From positions 1-9,038 of the forward strand of contig JACDGC010000110.1 in assembly GCA_013815535.1 (NCBI GenBank): DNA of 9,038 nucleotides. Direction: 5' to 3'. The first letter of the stretch is position 1. Every line of letters begins with the position of its first letter. The notes under the pieces were generated by a model, which saw only the letters and a program-made list of their open reading frames with translations, had not been told where the DNA came from and made no database searches. This DNA is from Ktedonobacterales bacterium. GTDB taxonomy: Bacteria; Chloroflexota; Ktedonobacteria; Ktedonobacterales; JACDGC01. Made by a program: the position numbers and the translations under genes. This document shows positions 1 to 5,669 of this stretch, piece after piece.

Positions 1-693
1 GAATTAGAAGAACGGTTGTCGGGCAAGTCGTGGATGCGCGTCGTCCGCCAGGCGGGGGGCTGGACGCCAGATATGCCGCTCTTCCGGGTGGAACTGCGCT
101 TCATGCGTCCGGTGATGCGCGAAATGCAGACCTATCTCGGCAAAGAGGCCGGGGCGTGGCTCGATGATCCCTGGCAAGCCATCGGGCACTATGGCGACTT
201 CTGGGGATATGGCGTCGGCTTGCCCCCCGAACATGACCATGCCCCGGATGTAACCCATCGCGGTTGGATGCGCCTCACTGTCCCCTCGGGTGATTCCAAT
301 CGCTCGCGCTGGCCGACCGATCCGGCGTGGGAAGTCATTCAGCGGGCCGACTTTGGTTCCTACGCTCCTCCTATGCCGCTGCTGCGGAAGAAAGCGGTGG
401 TACATAACCCAGAGGCGATAGATGCGGAGATTTATGGGTTGCTCAAGCTGCGGTCGGTGATTCATGGGCATCATCAAAAGATGGGTATCGACCTACTGCA
501 TGAGGCGCTAGACTTTCTGGAAGCAATGGCCGATGTCGATGAACGCAAGGGTCGCGACTATGAAGAGGAGGTGCGCGAAAAAGCACGCTCACTGGGTCGC
601 GGGGTGCCCATGAGGCCTTCTGGTGTGCTGCCAGCGAAAAGCACATCTAGCTCGGCTGCCACAATTCTACCCGATTCCCTTCGGGATCGGTGA
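1..693 (+). pseudogene. Replication-initiator-like protein, C-terminal part, 3' end disrupted
   Basis: The frame is open from base 1, so the gene starts outside the window; 230 codons are visible before TGA at 691. Residues 1 to about 214 align without a break to residues 375-588 of the full-length protein on the minus strand at 7095-8897, at roughly 70% identity by eye. Shared blocks include GGWxPxMxLFRVELRFMRP, LGKEAGAWLDDPWQAI, GVGLPPEHD, APDVTHRGWMRL, RWPTDP and EEVREKARSLGRGVP. Similarity stops near base 640. The remaining 16 or so residues come from the antisense strand of the neighbouring VOC gene and replace the basic tail (KKPYQRRRK) of the paralogue. The conserved core suggests function was kept until recently; the loss of the end points to a deletion or insertion junction. 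I see nothing here that shows the protein is active. The initiator role is inferred from the paralogue. Confidence 0.75.
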
Positions 694-1003
694 ACCACCC
701 AAAGCGACCGTAGTCATACTCTTCGCGTTTGGGATCGACTGAAACGCCAGCAGCGATGAGTTTGTCTAGCATGGCATCCAGGTCATCAACCTGAAAGTTG
801 AGCATAGCTGGCTGGCTGATAGGGAAGTAGTCGGCGTCTTTCGGAAAGAAGGCGACCGCGATGACGGCGCGCTGTGTCTTCTGGGGAAAAGTAAAGCCAC
901 CTTCGGAGGCGGTCACTCCAAGGTGCTCGGCATACCATGCATAAAGAGCCTGCGGATCGCTGGCACGAAGGAAGGCCCCTCCCAGTCCCGTGACTTGTGG
1001 CAT
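647..1003 (-). CDS. VOC (glyoxalase/bleomycin-resistance fold) family protein
   Basis: This encodes a 118-residue single-domain protein. The start at 1003 is chosen because AGAGGAG lies 8 bases upstream; a longer frame to 1048 has no ribosome-binding site. The C-terminal half carries the familiar VOC pattern: MLNFQVDDLDAMLDKLIAAGVSVDPK, then YGRFGWFTDPEGNRVELWQP, with the Glu of VELW as the expected metal ligand. The N-terminal strand reads GLGGAFLRASDP, where many family members have a His (GHV), so a usual metal ligand may be missing. VOC proteins include dioxygenases, glyoxalases, epimerases and drug-binding proteins, and the substrate cannot be read from sequence. The gene converges on the truncated replication-type gene and overlaps its end by 47 bases; it diverges from the serine recombinase. 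It may be cargo of the left element or a fragment of older chromosome. Confidence 0.85.
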   Translation of the reverse strand: MPQVTGLGGAFLRASDPQALYAWYAEHLGVTASEGGFTFPQKTQRAVIAVAFFPKDADYFPISQPAMLNFQVDDLDAMLDKLIAAGVSVDPKREEYDYGRFGWFTDPEGNRVELWQPS

Positions 1004-1173
1004 AGAGATTTCTCCTCTGGCTCTGTGATTCCTCCAACAATGAACCATATTTCGGCAAGATGATCAAGCGTCTTCCGAAAATACTCAGACAAAACATGGA
1101 GAAAACCAGAGTCAGAGATGATCCCCCGGCTTTGCTCATTGTGATAGAGTGTTTGTACAAGGAGGCGATCAGC
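1004..1173. other. Divergent intergenic region, VOC gene / serine recombinase
   Basis: This stretch of 170 bases separates two divergently transcribed genes and should hold both promoters. I see no convincing -35/-10 pair for either. The only structure is a loose inverted repeat, TTTCGG at 1050-1055 with CCGAAA at 1075-1080 (19-base spacer), which could be an operator. Confidence 0.3.
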
Positions 1174-2838
1174 ATGCCGCGCTACAAACTCACCCAAAAA
1201 TGGAAGAACGATAAAGAGCAGCAACGCCGTTGGGAGTTGCCTCCTGGTAGTCATGTTTGGTGCTACCTGCGCCACTCGCCCGGTGATAATCAGACGATTG
1301 ACAGCCAGAAATCGGGCATGCTGCAATGGTGCGAGCAAAATGGCTGGATCGTTGATCGCATGTTCATTGATGAGGCGGTCGAGGGCAGCCGCGAGGATCG
1401 CGAGCAATTCCAAGAGATGATGTCGCTCTCGCGTCAGGATGTGCGACTTGTGGATGGCATTGCGGTCTGGTCGTTCTCGCGCTTCGCCCGCGACCAATTG
1501 GATTCGCAGTTTTATAAGGCTGAGCTACGCAAGCGCGGCTATGTCATTGTGAGCAAGATCGACGATGTGCCGTCGGGTGAAATGGCTCCCATCTATGAAG
1601 CATTCATTGATTGGAAGAATCAGCGCTTCTTAGAAGATTTGTCAGCCGATGTCAAGCGTGGCCTCAATTTCACGGTAGAGCAAGGGTACTGGCCGGGTGG
1701 TGTGGCCCCACGTGGCTATCGTACTGAAAAAGAAGTATTTGGCCGCAAGCGCAATGGCGAGGCACGCTATGGGCTGCGTTTGGTGAAAGATGAATCGCTC
1801 GCCGAGCGCGTAGCTCTGGCGTGGCAAATGAAGCTGCGCGATAATGCGAGCTATGAGCAGATTCATCAAGCGACGCGCATTTATAGCAATCACCAGCATT
1901 ACTCGACTTTCTTTAGCAATCTCATGTATGCGGGCGTCTTCGTCTATCATGGCAAACGCTACCCGGCGGATTGGGAAAGCGGCCATTTCTTTTGCGAGCC
2001 GTATGTGAGTCTAGACGACTTCATGCGCGTGCAGGTAAACCGTCAGCAGCGTGAATTTACTACGACAAGCCCGCGTGTCCTCGCCTCGCACTTCCTGCTA
2101 TCAGGCTTGGTCACATGCGGTCATTGTCTGCAAGGCGGGCAAAAAGTGACGGTGACGGCGCGTGTTGATAAGCGACGCCCTGATACATCCTGGTACGTGT
2201 GTGGGGTAAAATTGCGCCAGCGCGGCCAGGATTGTACGCTGCCTCGCGTCCCGTGCTGGCTCTTAGAAGAGGCTATTGTCGATTCACTTATCTCGCATGC
2301 GCTGACGCCTGAATATGTGATGCGCGAAGTCACAGAGGCGCAGCGGCAGTTAGATGAACGTCGCCCCCATCTCGATGCGGAAATAGCGCATGCTGAGCAA
2401 GAGGCAGCGGAACAAGAGGCGGCGGTGCGGCAATTGCTCAAGCTCATCCAGAAACAAGGTTTATCCCCTGTTCTGGAAGATGAGTATGAACGGGCGAATA
2501 AACAGCACGCTCATAGGGTGGCGCAAATCAATGCGTTGCGTAATGAGGCCAAGCAGATGCAGCCGTTGATCTCATCTGATGCGGATGTACAACGCTACGT
2601 GCGGGATATTCGCTCGGTGTTGTTGACGGGGGAAACGCATGCGCGGCAAGAGTTGCTGCGGCGCTTTGTGCGGGGGATTACGCTCTATGCGGACCATGCC
2701 GAACTGGAATACACGTTTAGGCTGCCAACCCTCGTACCGCTTGGCGGGTTCGGAGGCGTTGACAGCCCTACGCAAAGTGCCCCCACGGCGGCTCGAACGC
2801 CGGTCTATGGCTTCGGAGGCCATCGCTCTGTCCACTGA
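1174..2838 (+). CDS. Large serine recombinase (serine integrase)
   Basis: This is a 554-residue DNA recombinase that would cut and rejoin attachment sites through a phosphoserine link. The start at 1174 follows GGAGG at 1161-1165, 8 bases upstream; the frame is open back to 1060 without another ribosome-binding site. The N-terminal resolvase domain (about 27-160) has the catalytic signature YLRHS (Y31, R33, S35) and SFSRFARDQLDS, with R103 and R106. The recombinase domain (about 160-290) contains KRGLNFTVEQGYWPGGVAPRGY. A zinc-ribbon follows, with C315, C318, C343 and C354. A Glu/Gln/Ala-rich coiled coil lies at about 385-465. The length fits phage- and ICE-type serine integrases. Unusually, residues 535-554 are read from the antisense strand of a complete tRNA-Arg gene, and the stop codon lies in the D-arm region. 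The gene therefore probably abuts its own att junction. Confidence 0.93.
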   Translation: MPRYKLTQKWKNDKEQQRRWELPPGSHVWCYLRHSPGDNQTIDSQKSGMLQWCEQNGWIVDRMFIDEAVEGSREDREQFQEMMSLSRQDVRLVDGIAVWSFSRFARDQLDSQFYKAELRKRGYVIVSKIDDVPSGEMAPIYEAFIDWKNQRFLEDLSADVKRGLNFTVEQGYWPGGVAPRGYRTEKEVFGRKRNGEARYGLRLVKDESLAERVALAWQMKLRDNASYEQIHQATRIYSNHQHYSTFFSNLMYAGVFVYHGKRYPADWESGHFFCEPYVSLDDFMRVQVNRQQREFTTTSPRVLASHFLLSGLVTCGHCLQGGQKVTVTARVDKRRPDTSWYVCGVKLRQRGQDCTLPRVPCWLLEEAIVDSLISHALTPEYVMREVTEAQRQLDERRPHLDAEIAHAEQEAAEQEAAVRQLLKLIQKQGLSPVLEDEYERANKQHAHRVAQINALRNEAKQMQPLISSDADVQRYVRDIRSVLLTGETHARQELLRRFVRGITLYADHAELEYTFRLPTLVPLGGFGGVDSPTQSAPTAARTPVYGFGGHRSVH

Positions 2839-2849
2839 GCTATAGGGGC
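2778..2849 (-). tRNA. tRNA-Arg (anticodon CCG)
   Basis: The minus strand folds into a full cloverleaf of 72 bases. The acceptor GCCCCTA pairs with TGGGGGC (one G-T pair). The D-arm is GCTC/GAGC with an 8-base loop. The anticodon stem ATGGC/GCCAT encloses loop CTCCGAA, giving CCG. The variable loop is 4 bases, and the T-arm CGGCG/CGCCG holds loop TTCGAGC. The discriminator base is A and CCA is not encoded. All stems pair, so the gene looks functional. Its 3' two-thirds and more lie antisense to the last 20 codons of the serine recombinase, which suggests it is the attachment site of the left element. Confidence 0.93.
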
Positions 2850-2865
2850 TAGATTTCCCTCACAA

Positions 2866-2895
2866 AGGATACCACGAAGTCTTTGGAAAAAGCAA
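2866..2895 (-). promoter_or_regulatory. Putative promoter of tRNA-Arg
   Basis: On the minus strand TTGCTT (2895-2890) and TATCCT (2871-2866) are separated by 18 bases. The -10 ends 16 bases before the first tRNA base. The match to sigma70 consensus is moderate; position and spacing support it. Confidence 0.45.
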
Positions 2896-3256
2896 TATGA
2901 ATGTGCAAAGGGGAGTGATAAAAGTCATGGGCAGGGGAATCGAGCAATTGAGTAGGGGCTGCTGGCGCTTGGCGAGTTGCCGAAGATTCTAGGTAGACAC
3001 AGGGCAGGATGTGAGGCCTCAAGGGAGTGCGAGAAGCACTGTGAAGCTGTGCAGAAAGTGCCGCAACTATCAACGCTCTAGGCGGTGCAATCCCTGATAA
3101 ATACATACCTCCGTAGCCAACTCTTGCATTCGCATAATACCGCGCAGTGGTCGGAGCTTCATGGACCACCCCTTGCACCATAGTGGTCTCGTGGTTCTGC
3201 GCCACCCGCCACCCTAAGAAACAGCGAGTGTGGCGATAATGCGGGAGACCTGGGGA

Positions 3257-3272
3257 GTTTGTCGCGACAAAC
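3257..3272. repeat. Perfect 16-bp palindrome
   Basis: GTTTGTCGCGACAAAC equals its own reverse complement over all 16 bases with no spacer. It is followed within a few bases by a further GTGTCGAC. Size and symmetry suit a dimeric regulator's operator or a recombinase half-site pair, but no regulator gene is adjacent. Confidence 0.6.
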
Positions 3273-3315
3273 GTGTCGACCTCATCGCGTTCCGTCACTT
3301 CGATGGCTTCGGCTA

Positions 3316-3334
3316 AGTGGTATATTCGCTAAAA
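3316..3334 (+). repeat. IS630 left terminal inverted repeat
   Basis: It matches the right end at 4500-4518 at 16 of 19 positions in inverted orientation and is preceded by TA. Confidence 0.7.
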
Positions 3335-3378
3335 GAATGCTAGAATAGGAGGGAGAGAGCAGGAAGGGAGGGAGCGGT

Positions 3379-4505
3379 ATGCGAGGACCATTACGGATGC
3401 GGGAACTGACCGACGAGGAAAACCGGGTGATTCGCAAGTTGGCGCACTCGCAGACGGCGGCGATGCGCTTAGTCGCACGTGCGCGCATCATCGAGCTGGC
3501 GAGCCAAGACAAGACCATTCCCGAGATTATCGAGCAGACCGGCAATGCGCCGGGAATGGTACGCAAGTGGTTCAAGCGCTTCCTGAAGTTGGGATTAGGT
3601 GGGCTGGAGGATGCGGCGCGTTCGGGTGCCCCGTCGCGCTATACCCCAGAAGCGAAAGCCCAGGTACTGCATGCAGCACGCACTCGGCCCAGCGACCTCG
3701 GTTTGCCGTATGCGAGTTGGACCTTTGAACGCCTCGCTACGTATGTGCATGAGCAGTTGGGCGTACGGATGAAGAAGACCCGCATCTTCGAGATCTTGCA
3801 GGACGAGGGCTTACGTTGGCGACACCAAGAAACGTGGTTTGGCGAGCGGCTCGATCCCGAGTTCGCGCAAAAAAGGGGGCCATCGAAACCCTAAGAACGG
3901 CCCCGCCTGACCACAGCATCACCCTGGATATCGATGAGATGGGGCCTGTGGCGGCTAAGAGTTATCCCGGACAGGAAGCCATCGAGGTAATGTTACGTCC
4001 GGCCCAACGAGCAAAGCAAGAGATCGATTATGGACGACGCGCCAAAGGCTATGTGTATGGTGCCTTCCATGCTGCCAGCGGCCAGTGTTGGACGCAGGGG
4101 TATCCCCGTCGGATCAAAGCCCACTTCATCGACTTCTTGGCCTGGGTCGATACTCAACTTGGAACCGAAATTGAGCGTATCTATGCCATCATGGACAACT
4201 TGGATATGCATCACTGCGCCGATCTGTTGCTCTTCCAGATCCACCATCCGCGCTGGGAGTTTGTCTACCAGCCGAAGTATGCCGCCTATCTCAATCTCAT
4301 CGAACCGTAGGGGGAAATCCTGCGCTCGCTGGCACGCAAGGGCGGACGCTTCGAGGATAAGGAGCAGGTGCGCAGCGCGGTTGAAGCGGCCACACGCTAT
4401 TGGAACCAACACAAACACCCATTTCATTGGGGCCGCCGTCGGCGTCATCAGCCCCGCCATCTTCACCGCCGTATTGCTTTCGTCACCAAAATTCTCCGCA
4501 TTTAA
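3379..4505 (+). pseudogene. IS630-family transposase, frameshifted and with an in-frame stop
   Basis: The first frame starts at 3379 after GGGAGGGAG. It encodes an N-terminal helix-turn-helix part (ELTDEENRVIRKLAHSQ...IPEIIEQTGNAPGMVRKWFKRF...GLGGLEDAARSGAPS) and the linker to WFGERLDPEFAQK. At the A6G5 run (3869-3879) a shift to the -1 frame continues as KGAIETL into the DDE domain: LDIDEMGPV (first Asp), YAIMDNLDMHH (second Asp) and LNLIEP (Glu). One codon later TAG at 4308-4310 stands where the family normally has Trp (EPW). Beyond it the frame stays open with typical family sequence (LRSLARKGGRFED, AATRYWNQHKHPFHWGRRRR) to TAA at 4503. Frameshifting at A-runs is known in some IS630 members, so the shift may be programmed; the TAG is probably inactivating. 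Length and order are otherwise normal. Confidence 0.85.
3869..3879 (+). promoter_or_regulatory. Candidate slippery site, A6G5 run
   Basis: Six A and five G join the two transposase frames. In the upstream frame the codons are CAA AAA AGG; moving back one base after AAA gives AAG GGG GCC and restores the family sequence. A single extra A made by transcriptional slippage would have the same effect. A real one-base deletion cannot be excluded. Confidence 0.5.
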
Positions 4506-4518
4506 CGAATGGACCACT
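4500..4518 (-). repeat. IS630 right terminal inverted repeat
   Basis: This is the partner of the repeat at 3316-3334; the transposase stop at 4503-4505 lies inside it. Confidence 0.7.
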
Positions 4519-4579
4519 AAGTACGATAGACTTGATATCAGAATGCTATCTTATCATCGCCATGTTTGCCACTCCCCGC

Positions 4580-4609
4580 TTGACTTATTGGCCTCATTTG
4601 TGGTACAAC
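4580..4609 (+). promoter_or_regulatory. Promoter of tRNA-Cys
   Basis: TTGACT (4580-4585) and TACAAC (4604-4609) are separated by 18 bases. The -10 ends 19 bases before the tRNA. The -35 matches five of six consensus bases. Confidence 0.6.
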
Positions 4610-4628
4610 AACGAAGGACTCTATATTG

Positions 4629-4699
4629 GGCGACATAGCCAAGTGGTAAGGCAGAGGTCTGCAACACCTCCACCCCCAGTTCGAATCTGGGTGTCGCCT
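4629..4699 (+). tRNA. tRNA-Cys (anticodon GCA)
   Basis: This 71-base cloverleaf has acceptor GGCGACA/TGTCGCC, a short D-arm GCC/GGC, anticodon stem GAGGT/ACCTC around loop CTGCAAC (anticodon GCA), variable loop CACC and T-arm CCCAG/CTGGG with loop TTCGAAT. The discriminator is T, as expected for Cys, and CCA is not encoded. The gene has its own promoter and terminator. Its 3' end faces the tyrosine integrase module, which makes it the likely attachment site of the right element. Confidence 0.96.
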
Positions 4700-4705
4700 C
4701 CCCTC

Positions 4706-4740
4706 ACGAACCTAGGACTGGCCTAGGTTCGTTTCTTTTC
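4706..4740 (+). terminator. Rho-independent terminator after tRNA-Cys
   Basis: An 11-bp perfect stem, ACGAACCTAGG with CCTAGGTTCGT, encloses the loop ACTGG and is followed by TTCTTTTC. It starts 7 bases after the tRNA. Confidence 0.85.
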
Positions 4741-4762
4741 GTGCCGAAGTTCAGCAGCAGGA

Positions 4763-4785
4763 TTACTGCAATTTTACTGCAATTT
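4763..4785. repeat. Two overlapping 12-bp direct repeats, 11-bp period
   Basis: TTACTGCAATTT occurs at 4763-4774 and again at 4774-4785, sharing one T. The 11-bp period is about one helical turn, so both copies face the same side of the DNA. The repeats lie 64 bases from the tRNA-Cys 3' end in otherwise empty sequence. This is where arm-type binding sites of a tyrosine integrase would be expected; that role is inference. Confidence 0.5.
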
Positions 4786-4820
4786 GATTTTGGCCCTATC
4801 GGGTTGTTGTGAGATAAGCA

Positions 4821-4857
4821 AAGAGACAGCGTTGATGCTCGCTCAACGCTGTCTCTT
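4821..4857 (-). terminator. Strong hairpin terminator of the minus-strand operon
   Basis: A 15-bp perfect stem (4821-4835 with 4843-4857) has a 7-base loop. On the minus strand it follows the 82-aa gene and is succeeded by a T-rich stretch (TTTGCTTATC begins within the last stem bases). It probably ends transcription of the xis-int operon before tRNA-Cys. Confidence 0.75.
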
Positions 4858-4881
4858 ATTCAGGACCAATGAAAGGTGAAC

Positions 4882-5130
4882 TTATGCCACCTCTCGTACC
4901 ACTACTTCCACGGGGACATCTTCGATAGGTGAGGTCAGCACGCCATACCACCATCCGTCTTGGCTCACGATGCGCCCTTGTGCTTGGATGTCGGTATCAC
5001 GTAGGATGACCGTCTGCCCTTCGAGTGCCGCCAGTTCGGGACGAGCATCAACCGGAGCGAGCGCAATCGCGTTCTCTGGCATGCCGTCCCATGCGTCGAG
5101 TCTCATGAAATCGGCTAATACTTCTTGCAT
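4882..5130 (-). CDS. Small protein of unknown function, 82 aa
   Basis: The start is well supported: AAAGGAGG lies 7 bases before ATG at 5130. The protein is acidic and soluble-looking, with no signal peptide or membrane segment. Residues 1-35 look helical (QEVLADFMRLDAWDGMPENAIAL). Residues 36-81 alternate in a way that suggests a small beta-barrel, with GQTVILRDTDIQAQGRIVSQDGWWYGVL and a closing VPVEVVVREV. I do not recognise a family. It follows the 148-aa gene by 22 bases and is last in the minus-strand operon, directly before a strong terminator and the presumed att region. With its larger partner it makes a two-gene cassette of the kind often carried as cargo between integrase and attachment site; antitoxin, immunity or accessory roles are possible but not shown. 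Confidence 0.7.
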   Translation of the reverse strand: MQEVLADFMRLDAWDGMPENAIALAPVDARPELAALEGQTVILRDTDIQAQGRIVSQDGWWYGVLTSPIEDVPVEVVVREVA

Positions 5131-5152
5131 AGGTGGTCCTCCTTTTGATGGA

Positions 5153-5599
5153 TCAAGGGCGCTTCTTATAGAGATTAGGCACCACGTTGAATGCCTTAGT
5201 CAAGGCATCTGCCACGACGCGCGCCAGCGTCGTCTCAATTTGGCCATTGCGAGTGATGCCCAAGGTATGATGGTCTGCGTACATATTGCTGGGTGTCTTC
5301 CATAACACCATATCATACCCCATATTGAGGGCCGTGAGCGCAGCACGAATGCTGACGATAACGGTGTATGAGATGCTTCCATTCGGAAAATGCGCCGCCT
5401 GTGCTAACTGATCGAGGCTGTACCCTTGATGAAGGACGACACTCAGCCCATAGATGCCGGGGACATTCCTGTATTGAGTGTACCCGTTCATCAAAAGCTG
5501 CACCGCGCTGGGGTGGTGAAGATCGCCGCCACGAATGATGATTTCGGTCAACGGACTGATCGTGTTCAGATCGATGGGTGGGATGTTGCTCGGCGTCAT
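5153..5599 (-). CDS. Protein of unknown function, 148 aa, between integrase and 82-aa gene
   Basis: The frame is open up to 5710. I prefer ATG at 5599 (preceded by AAGGG) because ATGs at 5656 and 5653 lie in a 9-bp hairpin and have no ribosome-binding site. Visible blocks are IIRGGDLHHPSAVQLL (22-37), VPGIYGLSVVLHQGYSLDQLAQAAHFPNGSISYTVI (46-81), AALTALNMGYDMVLW (86-100), YADHHTLGITRNG (107-119) and VVADALTKAFNVVPN (128-142). The RGGD...HHP, GIYGLSV and DHHTL segments look like conserved active-site or core motifs rather than random sequence. There is no signal peptide or transmembrane segment. I cannot name the family with confidence. It lies 70 bases after the integrase and 22 bases before the 82-aa gene, so the three are probably co-transcribed. 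A longer start would add 19 or 37 residues. Confidence 0.65.
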   Translation of the reverse strand: MTPSNIPPIDLNTISPLTEIIIRGGDLHHPSAVQLLMNGYTQYRNVPGIYGLSVVLHQGYSLDQLAQAAHFPNGSISYTVIVSIRAALTALNMGYDMVLWKTPSNMYADHHTLGITRNGQIETTLARVVADALTKAFNVVPNLYKKRP

Positions 5600-5629
5600 T
5601 AGCCCTTGTCTCGTTTCTCTGATGATGGC

Positions 5630-5654
5630 GATGGGAAGCTCAATACTTCCCATC
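5630..5654 (-). other. Hairpin just after the integrase gene
   Basis: GATGGGAAG (5630-5638) pairs perfectly with CTTCCCATC (5646-5654) around a 7-base loop. It starts 15 bases past the integrase stop. No T-run follows on the minus strand, so it is more likely an mRNA structure (stability, or masking the upstream ATGs of the next gene) than a terminator. Confidence 0.45.
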
Positions 5655-5669
5655 ATTAGCGCAGATGAA

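Larger units (their letters stand above)
2850..3315. other. Intergenic region without a credible gene
   Basis: These 466 bases lie between tRNA-Arg and the IS630 element. The only long frame (minus strand, 3298-2849) starts with GTG without a ribosome-binding site, has an arbitrary composition and ends inside the tRNA start, so I do not call it. The region holds the tRNA-Arg promoter and a 16-bp perfect palindrome, and otherwise nothing I recognise. It is probably old chromosomal spacer. Confidence 0.5.
3316..4518 (+). mobile_element. IS630-family insertion sequence, about 1.2 kb
   Basis: The element is bounded by imperfect terminal inverted repeats. The left end reads AGTGGTATATTCGCTAAAA (3316-3334). 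The right end, on the minus strand, reads AGTGGTCCATTCGTTAAAT (4518-4500); 16 of 19 positions match. A TA lies directly before the left end (3314-3315) and another at 4518-4519, fitting the TA target of IS630/Tc1-type transposons if the terminal base of the right repeat is lost or shared. The body is one transposase gene with a frameshift and a nonsense codon. It lies between the two tRNA genes, about 110 bases upstream of tRNA-Cys, and leaves that gene's promoter intact. Confidence 0.8.

Noticed and set aside
913..1497. 194-codon minus-strand frame opposite the recombinase N-terminus and VOC start
   Set aside because: It is antisense to the catalytic domain of the serine recombinase and overlaps the VOC gene; there is no independent coding evidence.
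2849..3298. 149-codon minus-strand frame between tRNA-Arg and the IS630 element
   Set aside because: It has a GTG start without a ribosome-binding site and arbitrary composition with no recognisable motif. It runs through a tRNA promoter and ends at the tRNA's first base.
4400..4726. Plus-strand frames running through the IS630 end and tRNA-Cys
   Set aside because: They cross the IS end, a promoter, a tRNA and a terminator in a frame other than the transposase's, with no protein-like pattern.
4846..4860. Resemblance of CTGTCTCTTAT to the Tn5-type mosaic end (possible transposon end or library adapter)
   Set aside because: The match covers only 11 bases and then diverges. The bases are explained as one arm of a perfect 15-bp terminator stem.
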